A stretch of DNA of 64,000 nt from Streptomyces luteogriseus (GCF_014205055.1 NZ_JACHMS010000001.1:7716501-7780500), one strand, 5' to 3'; shown: positions 7,503 through 15,588, numbered from the stretch's first letter. Program-made: numbers and translations. The notes: generated from the sequence alone by a model not told the origin.

Positions 7503-8900
7503 ATGACGGAAATTCTTGTGCAGGTGGGTTCGGAGGAAGGTCTTCCTCCCGTGGCCAGGGTGGTGGAGCACCCGGCATGGCCCGTGCTCAAGGATGCCGT
7601 GGAGCGGATCCGGCCATGGCAGTCCAAGGACGGGTCGATCGACTTCGACGCCGAGGGCGCGCCCGACCCCGCCGACGCCGAGCTCGCGGTCCGCCAGGTC
7701 GCCGACGCCGTCCTGGAGCTCTCCCCGCTGCTCCCGCACGACGGTGCCTACCACGAGGCCCTGGTCAAGGACCTGACCCGGTGGGCCGACAGTGGCTTCC
7801 AGGTGCCCGACTTCCTCGACTCGCTGCTGGCCTTCCAGCCCGCCGCGAACCGCGCGGACGGCCTCCAGCACCTCGTCGTCTTCCCCATGTACACGCAGAA
7901 CGGCAACCCGGACCGCAACCTCGAGGCGGTCGTGCTCCGCATGGTCTGGCCGGACTGGCTGGCCGAGCTGGAGCGCACCCGCTACGACAACCCGCTGTTC
8001 TGCGGCATCACGTTCGAGGACTTCACGGCCGGCTACGACACCAACTCGGCCGTCCTGTTCCCCGAGACCATCGCCGTGCGCGAGGCGCCGGAACGATTCA
8101 CCTGGGGCGGCATCTTCTGCGACCGCGAGGCCGCCCGCTTCCGCCGGGTGACCGACGCCGCCGTCGACATCCTCAGCCTGGAGCTGCCCGAGGACGTCGC
8201 CGCGATGGTCCACGACCAGAAGCGCTGCGAGGAGGCGTTCGTCCTGTGGGACATGGTCCACGACCGCACCCACAGCCACGGCGACCTGCCCTTCGACCCG
8301 TTCATGATCAAGCAGCGCCAGCCGTTCTGGATGTACGGCCTGGAGGAGCTGCGCTGCGACCTCACCGCCTTCAAGGAGGCCGTGAAGCTGGCGGCGGACG
8401 GCGTCCCGCAGGCCCGTGACGTGCAGGTCGCGGTCCTCTTCGACCGCATGTTCCGCTTCCCCGTTACCGGCGAGCGCGTCCGCAACTACGACGGCCTCGG
8501 CGGCCAGCTCCTCTTCGCCTACCTGCACAAGCACGACGTCGTCCGCTGGACCGACAACAGGCTCACCATCGACTGGGAACGCGCCCCGCAGGTCACCAAC
8601 CAGCTGTGCGCCGAGATCGAGGACCTGTACCGCGACGGCATCGACCGCCCGAAGCTCGTCCACTGGTTCGCCGGGTACGAGCTGGTCTCCACCTACCTCT
8701 CCCCGCACCCGGGTTCGAAGTGGGCCAAGGGCCCGGACGCCCTGGACACGACGCAGCCGCCGCGCAAACTCGTCGATGACGTGCTTCCGGACGAGTTTCC
8801 GCTGAGCATGTTCTATGAGGCACTGTCCAAGAAGCTGAAGAACGTGATCGCCTCCACCAAGGGCATCACGGCGGACAGCGCCGAGCGGATCGCGGCGTGA
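7503..8900 (+). CDS. DUF6421 family protein
   Basis: 465 residues, soluble, no signal or membrane segment. Recognisable blocks of the actinobacterial DUF6421 family include VVFPMYTQNGNPDRNLEAVV, VRMVWPDWLAELERTRYDN-like text, WDMVHDRTHSHGDLPFDPFM and FDRMFRFPVTGERVRNYDGL. The His-rich THSHGDLPFDPF segment with nearby Asp and Glu residues suggests a metal site, but this is inference. Start at ATG 7503 after GGTGGGA. It is the first gene of a run with SDR, threonine-aldolase-like, transglutaminase-like and B3/4 genes; its stop is 41 bases before the SDR start. No biochemical function is known to me. Confidence 0.75.
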   Translation: MTEILVQVGSEEGLPPVARVVEHPAWPVLKDAVERIRPWQSKDGSIDFDAEGAPDPADAELAVRQVADAVLELSPLLPHDGAYHEALVKDLTRWADSGFQVPDFLDSLLAFQPAANRADGLQHLVVFPMYTQNGNPDRNLEAVVLRMVWPDWLAELERTRYDNPLFCGITFEDFTAGYDTNSAVLFPETIAVREAPERFTWGGIFCDREAARFRRVTDAAVDILSLELPEDVAAMVHDQKRCEEAFVLWDMVHDRTHSHGDLPFDPFMIKQRQPFWMYGLEELRCDLTAFKEAVKLAADGVPQARDVQVAVLFDRMFRFPVTGERVRNYDGLGGQLLFAYLHKHDVVRWTDNRLTIDWERAPQVTNQLCAEIEDLYRDGIDRPKLVHWFAGYELVSTYLSPHPGSKWAKGPDALDTTQPPRKLVDDVLPDEFPLSMFYEALSKKLKNVIASTKGITADSAERIAA

Positions 8901-8941
8901 GCGATCGGCGTACCGAGAACACTGCTCAGGAGGCGAAGATC

Positions 8942-9688
8942 ATGGGGAACGGGGCGCTCAGCGGTGCGGTGATCGCGGTGGCCGGAGCGGGCGGGCCCGC
9001 GGGCCGGGCCGCGCTGCTCAGGCTGGCCGAGGCGGGAGCCACCGTCATCGGCTCGGACAACGATCCGGAACGGCTGGTGGAGGCGGTGGACGCGGCGCGC
9101 TATGCGACCGGCGGCGCCACCGTCACCGGTGACACGGTCGATCTGCTGAACCTGGAGGCCACGCGCGACTGGGCCACCCGCATCGAGAAGGACTTCGGCC
9201 GCGTCGACGGCCTGGTCCACCTCGTCGGCGGCTGGCGCGGCAGTGAGACCTTCACCCGGACCAGCCTCGACGACTGGGACTTCCTGGAGATGCTGCTGGT
9301 CCGTACGGTGCAGCACACCTCCCTCGCCTTCCACGAAGGGCTCCAGCGCAGCGACCGTGGCCGGTACGTGCTGATCAGCGCCGCGGGCGCCAGCAAGCCC
9401 ACCGCGGGCAACGCCGCCTACGCGGCCGGCAAGGCGGCGGCCGAGGCGTGGACGCTGGCCATGGCCGACTACTTCCGCAAGGCCGGGGGCGCCGAGGGGC
9501 CGACGTCGGCTGCTGCGATCCTGGTGGTGAAGGCGCTGGTCCACGACGCGATGCGCGCCGACCGGCCCAACGCGAAGTTCGCGGGCTTCACCGACGTCAA
9601 GGACCTGGCCGAGGCCATCACCGAGGTCTGGGAGAAGCCCGCCGCAGAAGTGAACGGAAACCGTCTGTGGCTCACCGAGAAGCCGTGA
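8942..9688 (+). CDS. Short-chain dehydrogenase/reductase
   Basis: 248 residues. The cofactor motif is IAVAGAGGPAGRAALLRL (glycine-rich), with DNDP after beta-2, LVHLVGGWRG in place of the NNAG region, and SAAGASKPTAGNAAYAAGK holding the catalytic Ser, Tyr and Lys. Start at ATG 8942, eight bases after AGGAGG; a GTG at 8897 overlapping the DUF6421 stop is a weaker option. Its end overlaps the next gene by GTGA, indicating translational coupling with the aldolase-like enzyme. The substrate is unknown; the coupling suggests an oxidised or reduced hydroxy-amino-acid-derived compound. Confidence 0.82.
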   Translation: MGNGALSGAVIAVAGAGGPAGRAALLRLAEAGATVIGSDNDPERLVEAVDAARYATGGATVTGDTVDLLNLEATRDWATRIEKDFGRVDGLVHLVGGWRGSETFTRTSLDDWDFLEMLLVRTVQHTSLAFHEGLQRSDRGRYVLISAAGASKPTAGNAAYAAGKAAAEAWTLAMADYFRKAGGAEGPTSAAAILVVKALVHDAMRADRPNAKFAGFTDVKDLAEAITEVWEKPAAEVNGNRLWLTEKP

Positions 9689-10755
9689 ATCCGCCGAAGA
9701 CCGATGCCCGTCGCCATCACGACCCCGAGGTCCGCGGTTTCGCCAGCGACAACTACGCCGGGGCCCACCCGGAGGTCCTCGCCGCCCTGGCCCTGGCCAA
9801 CGGCGGGCACCAGGTCGCGTACGGCGAGGACGCGTACACGGAGAACCTCCAGCAGGTCATCCGCAGCCATTTCGGGCCCACGGCCGAGGCCTTCCCGGTC
9901 TTCAACGGCACCGGCGCGAACGTCGTCGCGCTCCAGGCGGTCACCGACCGCTGGGGCGCGGTGATCTGCGCGGAGAGCGCGCACATCAACGTCGACGAGT
10001 GCGGCGCCCCGGAACGCGTCGGCGGCCTGAAGCTGCTGACCGTTCCGGCGCCCGACGGCAAGCTCACGCCCGAGCTCATCGACCGGCAGGCGTACGGCTG
10101 GGACGACGAGCACCGCGCGATGCCGCAGGTCGTCTCCATCGCCCAGGCCACCGAACTGGGCACGGTCTACACGCCGGACGAGATACGCGCCCTGTGCGAG
10201 CACGCCCACGCGCACGGTATGAAGGTGCACCTGGACGGCTCGAGGCTGGCCAACGCCGCAGCCGCCCTGAACGTCCCGATGCGGACGCTCACCAACGCCG
10301 CCGGGGTCGACATCCTCTCCCTGGGCGGCACGAAGAACGGTGCCCTGTTCGGCGAGGCCGTCGTGGTCCTCAACCAGGACGCCGTCAGCCACATGAAGCA
10401 CCTGCGCAAGCTGTCCATGCAGCTCGCCTCCAAGATGCGCTTCGTGTCGGTGCAGTTGGAGGCCCTGCTCGCCCGGGACCTGTGGCTGCGCAACGCCGGC
10501 CATGCCAACGAGATGGCCCAGCGCCTCGCCGAGGGCGTGCGGGCCGTGCACGGGGTGGAGATCCTCTACCCCGTGCAGGCCAACGCGGTCTTCGCCCGGC
10601 TGCCCCACGATGTGAGCGAGCGCCTCCAGAAGCGGTTCCGCTTCTACTTCTGGGACGAGACCGCGGGCGACGTCCGCTGGATGTGCGCGTTCGACACGAC
10701 CGAGGAGGACGTGGACGCGTTCGTGGCGGCCCTGAAGGAAGAGATGGCCCGCTAG
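9685..10755 (+). CDS. Low-specificity L-threonine aldolase / beta-eliminating lyase family PLP enzyme
   Basis: 356 residues, fold-type I PLP enzyme. FASDNYAGAHPEVLAAL opens the family; AYGEDAYTENLQQVI and FNGTGANVVAL are the substrate and phosphate-cup regions; LDGSRLANAAAALNV carries the Asp that contacts the pyridine nitrogen; LSLGGTKNGALFGEAVVV carries the Schiff-base Lys. All key residues are intact. It cleaves beta-hydroxy amino acids to glycine and an aldehyde, or acts as a related lyase. The GTG start overlaps the SDR stop. A set of nested palindromes follows before the transglutaminase gene. Confidence 0.85.
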   Translation: MNPPKTDARRHHDPEVRGFASDNYAGAHPEVLAALALANGGHQVAYGEDAYTENLQQVIRSHFGPTAEAFPVFNGTGANVVALQAVTDRWGAVICAESAHINVDECGAPERVGGLKLLTVPAPDGKLTPELIDRQAYGWDDEHRAMPQVVSIAQATELGTVYTPDEIRALCEHAHAHGMKVHLDGSRLANAAAALNVPMRTLTNAAGVDILSLGGTKNGALFGEAVVVLNQDAVSHMKHLRKLSMQLASKMRFVSVQLEALLARDLWLRNAGHANEMAQRLAEGVRAVHGVEILYPVQANAVFARLPHDVSERLQKRFRFYFWDETAGDVRWMCAFDTTEEDVDAFVAALKEEMAR

Positions 10756-10756
10756 A

Positions 10757-10820
10757 CGCATAAGTATGCGGCAGAGCGTAAATGAATTGACGAGGGAGTG
10801 ATCCCTCCTTACGCTCTGCC
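10757..10820. promoter_or_regulatory. Three palindromes filling the gap before the transglutaminase gene
   Basis: CGCATA-AG-TATGCG (10757-10770) is followed by GGCAGAGCGTAA (10770-10781), which pairs perfectly with TTACGCTCTGCC (10809-10820). Within that loop GAGGGA (10792-10797) pairs with TCCCTC (10802-10807) across GTGA. The large stem ends three bases before the ATG at 10824 and the GAGGGA is the only purine-rich ribosome-site candidate, so the structure could hide it. It could also be a terminator for the upstream operon or a protein-binding site. Confidence 0.6.
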
Positions 10821-10823
10821 GTC

Positions 10824-11396
10824 ATGCAGCTGATCCAGCAGACCCCCGACCTCTCCGCCTACTTGGCCGCTGACGAGGCGATCGACCATCACCATCCGCT
10901 CGTGCGGGAAACGGCGGCGAGGCTCGCCGACGGGGTGACCGACTCGTATGAGTATGCGCGGGCGGCCTTCGAGTTCGTTCGCGACACCATTCCGCACTCG
11001 CAGGACTCCGGTGATCTCCGCGTCACCTGGCGCGCCTCCGACGTCCTGGAGCAGCGCACCGGCATCTGCTACGCCAAGGCCCACGCGCTGGCCGCGCTGC
11101 TGCGGGTCGAGGACATCCCCGCCGCGCTGTGCTACCAGAGGTTCGACGAGGTGCACGGGCTGGTCGCCGTGCGGTTCAACGGCGCATGGCACCGGCAGGA
11201 CCCCCGGGGCAACAAGCCGGGTGTCGATGCCCGGTTCTCCCTCAACGGTGAGTGGCTCGCCTTCACGCCCGACCCGGCGTCCAATGAACTGGACTACCCA
11301 GTCTTGTATGCTGCACCGCATCCGGTCGTGCTGGACGCCCTCACGGCAGCCCGCGACCGGCCGCACCTGTGGCAGACGCTCCCCACCGCACTCTGA
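10824..11396 (+). CDS. Transglutaminase-like (papain-fold) domain protein
   Basis: 190 residues. The catalytic triad of the transglutaminase-like superfamily is visible: Cys in RTGICYAKAHALAALLR, His in FDEVHGLVAVRF and Asp in WHRQDPRGNK. LAADEAIDHHHPLVRETA precedes the core, as in bacterial stand-alone proteins of this family. No signal peptide, so it acts in the cytoplasm, unlike cell-wall transglutaminases. Members are proteases, peptidases or crosslinkers; which applies here is unknown. It starts three bases after a 12-bp palindrome and is followed after 10 bases by the B3/4 gene, so the pair form a transcription unit. Confidence 0.82.
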   Translation: MQLIQQTPDLSAYLAADEAIDHHHPLVRETAARLADGVTDSYEYARAAFEFVRDTIPHSQDSGDLRVTWRASDVLEQRTGICYAKAHALAALLRVEDIPAALCYQRFDEVHGLVAVRFNGAWHRQDPRGNKPGVDARFSLNGEWLAFTPDPASNELDYPVLYAAPHPVVLDALTAARDRPHLWQTLPTAL

Positions 11397-11406
11397 GGCA
11401 ACGACC

Positions 11407-12108
11407 ATGACGCTCACGCTGACCGTGTCCGACGACGTACGCGCCCTCGCACCCGGCTTCACCCACGTCGCGATCGAGGCGCACGGCCTGGTCAACGGGC
11501 CGAGCACCGAGGCCGGTTCCGCCCTGCTGGACGACGCGGCGCGACGGCTCGCCGCGCGACTGGACGGCCGTGCCCCGCACGAGGACCCGCACATGGCCGC
11601 CTGGCGCCAGGCCTACACGGCCTTCGGCTCGAAGCCGTCCCGGACCCGCAACTCGGCGGAGGCGCTGGCCAAGAGGGCCCTCTCGGACGCCGGACTGCCC
11701 CGCATCAACCTGCTCGTCGACCTCTACAACGCCGTCTCCGTCGCCCATCTGATCCCCGTCGGCGGTGAGGACATCGACCGCATCGAGGGCGGCATGCGCC
11801 TGATCCGTGCCACGGGGCGGGAGGACTTCGTGACCGTCGCCGGCGGCGCGGAGACCGTCGAGCACCCCGACGCGGGCGAAGTGGTGTGGTGCGACGACGC
11901 GGGCGTGACGTGCCGCCGCTGGAACTGGCGCCAGGGCCCGCGCACCCGGCTCACCGAAAAGACGACGTCGGGCGTGTTCCTGCTGGAGAGCCTGGCGCCG
12001 ATGCCGGTCGCCGAGGTGACGGCGGCCGCGGCGGAACTCGCCGGATTGCTGGCGGAGTTCAGCCCGGGAGCGGACATCGCCGTCCGCGCTCCGGAGTCCT
12101 CGGCCTGA
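11407..12108 (+). CDS. B3/B4 tRNA-binding-domain protein
   Basis: 233 residues. The B3/4 domain found in the beta subunit of phenylalanyl-tRNA synthetase is recognisable: YTAFGSKPSRTRNSAEALAK, then INLLVDLYNAVSVAHLIPVG and GGEDIDRIEGGMRLIRATG. In the synthetase this domain helps edit mischarged Tyr-tRNA; stand-alone copies are common in bacteria and mostly uncharacterised. Start at ATG 11407, ten bases after the transglutaminase stop. It ends 19 bases from the stop of the convergent acyltransferase gene. A link to amino-acid quality control with the upstream aldolase-like enzyme is only a guess. Confidence 0.8.
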   Translation: MTLTLTVSDDVRALAPGFTHVAIEAHGLVNGPSTEAGSALLDDAARRLAARLDGRAPHEDPHMAAWRQAYTAFGSKPSRTRNSAEALAKRALSDAGLPRINLLVDLYNAVSVAHLIPVGGEDIDRIEGGMRLIRATGREDFVTVAGGAETVEHPDAGEVVWCDDAGVTCRRWNWRQGPRTRLTEKTTSGVFLLESLAPMPVAEVTAAAAELAGLLAEFSPGADIAVRAPESSA

Positions 12109-12127
12109 GCCCTCGGCCGGGCGGGCG

Positions 12128-12856
12128 TCAGTGCGCCTCGGCCGCCCGCACCTGCTCCGGCGTCGGGGCCGTGCCGCCAAGATGGGCGGGCATCCACCAG
12201 GTGTCGTCCGGACCCTTGGGGCGGACGGGGTAGGCGCGCTGGGCGGCCTCCAGGAGCTCCTGGACGCGCTCCCGCAGCTGGCGCGTGATGGCACCCGCGT
12301 ACTTGTCGCGGGAGGCCTCGATCGCCTCGCCCACCCGGATCGTGATGGGGATGTGGCTGCGCTTGAAGTTGCGCGGGTGACCCTTGGTCCACAGCCGCTG
12401 CGTGCCCCACACCGCCATCGGGATCAGCGGGACGCCGGCCTCCTGGGCCAGGCGCGCCGCGCCCGACTTGAAGCTCTTCAGCGTGAACGACTGCGAGATC
12501 GTCGCCTCCGGGAAGACCCCGACGATCTCGCCCGACCGCAGCGAGTCCAGGGCGTGCGCGTAGGCCGCCTCGCCCTGCTTGCGGTCCACCGGGATGTGCT
12601 TCATGCCGCGCATCAGCGGGCCGGAGATCCGGTGCCGGAAGACGGACTCCTTCGCCATGAAACGCACGAGACGTTTCTGCGGCAGCGCCGCCAGGCCGTC
12701 GAAGACGAAGTCCAGGTAGCTGATGTGATTGCTCACCAGCACGGCGCCGCCCGAGCGCGGGATGTTCTCCGAACCCTGGAGGTCGATCTTGAGGTCCCAC
12801 ACCTTGAACAGCGTGCGGGCGAAACCGACGACGGGACGGTAGACGAGCTCTGCCAT
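12128..12856 (-). CDS. 1-acyl-sn-glycerol-3-phosphate acyltransferase (PlsC family)
   Basis: 242 residues. Motif I, VLVSNHISYLDF, has the catalytic His and Asp; motif III is VGVFPEATISQSFTLKSFK with the acyl-acceptor-binding Pro-Glu; motif IV is AGVPLIPMAVWG. An N-terminal amphipathic region (YRPVVGFARTLFKVWDLK) probably sits on the membrane. It adds the second acyl chain to lysophosphatidic acid in phospholipid synthesis, or acylates a related lipid, since actinomycetes carry several paralogs. Start at ATG 12856. Two inverted repeats lie just upstream and may regulate it. Confidence 0.85.
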   Translation of the reverse strand: MAELVYRPVVGFARTLFKVWDLKIDLQGSENIPRSGGAVLVSNHISYLDFVFDGLAALPQKRLVRFMAKESVFRHRISGPLMRGMKHIPVDRKQGEAAYAHALDSLRSGEIVGVFPEATISQSFTLKSFKSGAARLAQEAGVPLIPMAVWGTQRLWTKGHPRNFKRSHIPITIRVGEAIEASRDKYAGAITRQLRERVQELLEAAQRAYPVRPKGPDDTWWMPAHLGGTAPTPEQVRAAEAH

Positions 12857-12883
12857 GGGCGGGTCGGACCCTTCCTGCTCTGC

Positions 12884-12932
12884 CTGGGAAGGGATTCCCA
12901 GTGGAAAGTTACGCAGCCGTAGGTTTACGGCT
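12884..12932. promoter_or_regulatory. Two perfect inverted repeats upstream of plsC-like gene
   Basis: CTGGGAA-GGGA-TTCCCAG spans 12884-12901 and AGCCGTA-GGTT-TACGGCT spans 12915-12932, 28 and 59 bases before the acyltransferase start on the minus strand. Between them is a GTTACGC motif. Position and symmetry suggest operators, possibly for a lipid-responsive TetR or GntR regulator encoded elsewhere. The rest of the 188-base gap to 13044 shows nothing else. Confidence 0.45.
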
Positions 12933-13044
12933 TGTCGCAGATGGTGCCCGAAGAACGGCCGGGTAGCCAGTCCTCGTGCCCGTCGGCGGCGAGATTCTCG
13001 TCACGTCGCCCACCCGGTTCCCACCTCGGTCTTTTGCGCCCCCA

Positions 13045-13461
13045 TTACCCCGCACGCACCGTCATCCGCCGCACGAGCAGGTACAACTCGCAGCCCAGGC
13101 AGTACCCGAACGCAGCATTGAGGAAGGCAGCGGCGAGCGCGGCGCCGGTCGCCGCGAGTCCCAGCCAGCCGGGTCCCAGGGTGAGGCCGACGAGCCCGAG
13201 CCCGGCGAAGAGCAGCCCCACCGCCTGGGCGAAACGCGGCGGTTCGGGCGCCTCGAACTCCGTCGGCGGTCCGAGCCGCGGCCGTACGGCCCTGGCGAAC
13301 AGCAGGCCGTAGGGGGAGCGCCCGACCCCGCCTGCCGTGCCGAGCAGGAACGCCAGCGTCTGCCAGGCCAGCAGCCAGGCATTCCCGGTGACCAGTACGA
13401 CTGCCAGCACGGTGGCCGTGACGGCCGCGCCGAAACGCGGCCCCCTCACATCGATGTCCAT
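13045..13461 (-). CDS. DUF4395 integral membrane protein
   Basis: 138 residues with four hydrophobic segments: GAAVTATVLAVVLVTGN, LLAWQTLAFLLGTAGGV, VGLLFAGLGLVGLTLG and LGLAATGAALAAAFLNAAF. Between them lies RPRLGPPTEFEAPEPPRFAQ, the family signature, and after the last helix GYCLGCELYLLVRR carries a CxxC pair. DUF4395 proteins are usually encoded beside thioredoxin-like proteins, as here with the divergent gene at 13540. The CxxC at the membrane edge could exchange electrons with that thioredoxin; this is inference. Start at ATG 13461. Confidence 0.82.
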   Translation of the reverse strand: MDIDVRGPRFGAAVTATVLAVVLVTGNAWLLAWQTLAFLLGTAGGVGRSPYGLLFARAVRPRLGPPTEFEAPEPPRFAQAVGLLFAGLGLVGLTLGPGWLGLAATGAALAAAFLNAAFGYCLGCELYLLVRRMTVRAG

Positions 13462-13539
13462 GGGAACCAAGCATTCCGCAGCACGGCCGTGAGAAGGGGG
13501 CGGGAATCTTTGCGGTCTCGTGAACGCTTGCAGCAGGTG

Positions 13540-13953
13540 ATGACCGGACTGGTGGTGTGCGTGGTGGTGCTCGCGACGGCGAGCGCCTACGGAGTGCTGC
13601 AACGGCGGCGGAGCGGGAGAGTGCGGGTGCGCGGGCGCGACGACGGCAAGCGGCTCGATGCGGCGGACTTGGGTGCGGAACTCGGCGAGCGGGCCACGCT
13701 CGTGCAGTTCTCCAGCGCGTTCTGCGCGCCCTGCCGGGCGACCCGGCGGGTCCTCGGCGAGGTCGCCGCGGTGGTGCCGGGCGTGATCCACGTCGAGATC
13801 GACGCCGAGGCACACCTGGACCTCGTACGGCGGCTGGACATCCTCAAGACACCGACCGTGCTGGTCCTCGACGCCGACGGACGCGTGGTGCGGCGGGCCG
13901 CGGGGCAGCCGCGCAAGGCTGACGTGATCGCCGCACTGGGGGAGGCGGTGTGA
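13540..13953 (+). CDS. Membrane-anchored thioredoxin-like protein
   Basis: 137 residues: one N-terminal membrane segment (MTGLVVCVVVLATASAYGVL) followed by a thioredoxin fold facing outward. The redox site is FSSAFCAPCRATRRVL (CAPC) and the cis-proline loop is DILKTPTVLVLDADG. Start at ATG 13540, with GTG just before it. It is divergent from the DUF4395 gene, 78 bases apart, a conserved partnership. Likely role: thiol reduction or oxidation at the outer face of the membrane, possibly with DUF4395 as electron conduit. The flavin reductase gene follows closely downstream. Confidence 0.85.
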   Translation: MTGLVVCVVVLATASAYGVLQRRRSGRVRVRGRDDGKRLDAADLGAELGERATLVQFSSAFCAPCRATRRVLGEVAAVVPGVIHVEIDAEAHLDLVRRLDILKTPTVLVLDADGRVVRRAAGQPRKADVIAALGEAV

Positions 13954-14036
13954 CGGATGTGACGCCGCCAGTGAGTCATCTCCCACATCACGGAACGAAC
14001 TTGACTGCGCATACCATTTATCGTCAGCCTGACCCC

Positions 14037-14528
14037 ATGCCTGCGGACCTTCTCGCCACGCCCGACCTCCTGCGCTCGGTCTTCCGGCGGCACGCGGCGG
14101 GAGTCGCCGTCATCACCGCTCGTGGCGAGGCCGGACCGGTGGGCTTCACCGCCACCTCCCTGTCGTCCGTCTCCGCCGAGCCGCCCCTGCTGTCCTTCGG
14201 CGTCGGTACCGGCTCCTCCAGCTGGCCCGCGATCGCGGCGGCGGACCACGTCGGTGTCCACATCCTCGGCGAGCACCAGCAGGAGCTCGCCGCCACGTTC
14301 GCCCGCAGCGGCGCCGACCGCTTCGGCCCGCCCACTCTCTGGCGGGAGGGCCCCGAGGGCGTTCCGGTCCTCGACGGCGTGGTGGCCTGGCTGGTGGGCC
14401 GGGTCGTCGCCCGCGTGCCCGCCGGGGACCACCGGATCGTGCTCGCCGAGGTCGTGCACGGCGACCCCTCGGGCACCGGCCGCCCCCTCCTCTACCACCA
14501 GGGACGATTCCAGCGTCTGCGCGACTGA
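14037..14528 (+). CDS. Flavin reductase family (FMN-binding) protein
   Basis: 163 residues from ATG 14037. LLRSVFRRHAAGVAVITA opens the split-barrel flavin reductase domain; GFTATSLSSVSAEPPLLSFG is the FMN-binding signature, and LLYHQGRFQRL is the terminal motif. Such proteins reduce FMN with NAD(P)H to supply two-component monooxygenases, or act as FMN-binding oxidoreductases. A GTG at 13950 overlapping the thioredoxin stop would extend the protein by 29 residues that do not fit the family, so the shorter start is preferred. No dedicated monooxygenase is adjacent; etfBA follows 219 bases later with its own promoter region. Confidence 0.82.
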   Translation: MPADLLATPDLLRSVFRRHAAGVAVITARGEAGPVGFTATSLSSVSAEPPLLSFGVGTGSSSWPAIAAADHVGVHILGEHQQELAATFARSGADRFGPPTLWREGPEGVPVLDGVVAWLVGRVVARVPAGDHRIVLAEVVHGDPSGTGRPLLYHQGRFQRLRD

Positions 14529-14626
14529 ACCGGGCTCCCCCCGGCTGCGTGACCGTCGAGTTCCGGTTACGCTGCGTTGCGAAGGTCACAGTTCAAAGCG
14601 CTTGCTTAGCGGGAACGAACTGGGTG

Positions 14627-14715
14627 TACTGACGAGTAATATTTCGCTCGGGGCGTGGGTTCGCCCCGACCGGGATCGGACGCTAGAGGCGCCTATGCTG
14701 CCTGCAAGTAGGCAG
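14627..14715. promoter_or_regulatory. etfBA upstream region with three inverted repeats
   Basis: Between the flavin reductase stop and etfB I see TACT-GACG-AGTA (14627-14638), TCGGGGCG-TGGGTT-CGCCCCGA (14648-14669) and CTGCCT-GCAAGT-AGGCAG (14698-14715). The first resembles operator half-sites of fatty-acid-responsive regulators; the second could end upstream transcription; the third is 33 bases before the GTG start. The ribosome site AGGAGA is at about 14731-14736. Functions are inferred from position only. Confidence 0.4.
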
Positions 14716-14747
14716 TATGGAAATGACGATGCAGTAGGAGAGCCGGC

Positions 14748-15536
14748 GTGAGCTTGAGGATCGTTGTCACTGTGAAGTACGTGCCCGACGCCACTGGCGA
14801 CCGGCACTTCGCCGATGACCTGACCGTCGACCGGGACGACGTGGACGGTCTGCTCTCCGAGCTCGACGAGTACGCGGTCGAGCAGGCGCTGCAGATCTCC
14901 GAGAACTCCGACGACGACGTGGAGATCACCGTCCTGACGGTGGGCCCCGAGGACGCCAAGGACGCCCTGCGCAAGGCGCTGTCCATGGGTGCCGACAAGG
15001 CGATCCACGTCGAGGACGACGACATCCACGGCACCGACGCCATCGGCACCTCCCTGGTCCTGGCCAAGGCCGTCGAGAAGGCCGGTTACGACCTGGTCAT
15101 CTCCGGCATGGCCTCCACCGACGGCACCATGGGCGTCGTGCCCGCGCTGCTCGCCGAGCGTCTGGGCGTCCCGCAGGTCACCCTGCTCTCCGAGGTCTCC
15201 GTCGAGGACGGCACCGTCAAGGGCCGCCGCGACGGCGACGCCGCCTCCGAGAACCTGGAGGCCTCCCTCCCGGCGGTCGTGTCCGTGACCGACCAGTCGG
15301 GCGAGGCCCGTTACCCGTCCTTCAAGGGCATCATGGCGGCCAAGAAGAAGCCGGTGGAGTCCTGGGACCTGTCCGACCTCGACATCGACGCCGAGGAGGT
15401 CGGCCTGGAGGGCGCCTACACCACGGTCGACGGCGCGGCCGAGCGCCCCGCCCGCACCGCGGGCACGATCGTCAAGGACGAGGGCGAGGGCGGCAAGCAG
15501 CTCGCTGAGTTCCTCGCGGGCCAGAAGTTCATCTGA
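14748..15536 (+). CDS. etfB: Electron transfer flavoprotein beta subunit
   Basis: 262 residues. RIVVTVKYVPDATG opens the family; LDEYAVEQALQISE and EITVLTVGPEDAKDALRKAL follow, and YDLVISGMASTDGTMGVVPA is the ETF-beta nucleotide-binding signature (AMP site). It pairs with EtfA to form the FAD/AMP heterodimer taking electrons from acyl-CoA dehydrogenases and passing them to ETF-quinone oxidoreductase. GTG start preceded by AGGAGA. The alpha subunit gene follows after 52 bases, so the two are one operon. Confidence 0.95.
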   Translation: MSLRIVVTVKYVPDATGDRHFADDLTVDRDDVDGLLSELDEYAVEQALQISENSDDDVEITVLTVGPEDAKDALRKALSMGADKAIHVEDDDIHGTDAIGTSLVLAKAVEKAGYDLVISGMASTDGTMGVVPALLAERLGVPQVTLLSEVSVEDGTVKGRRDGDAASENLEASLPAVVSVTDQSGEARYPSFKGIMAAKKKPVESWDLSDLDIDAEEVGLEGAYTTVDGAAERPARTAGTIVKDEGEGGKQLAEFLAGQKFI

Positions 15537-15588
15537 GCCCCTTCGCTGACCGCCCCTCATCTTTCGCAAGCAGGAGAGAAGAAGTCCC

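Noticed and set aside
6549..8708. 719-codon minus-strand frame over the DUF6421 region
   Set aside because: Shadow frame; the phosphodiesterase and DUF6421 genes explain the region in other frames.
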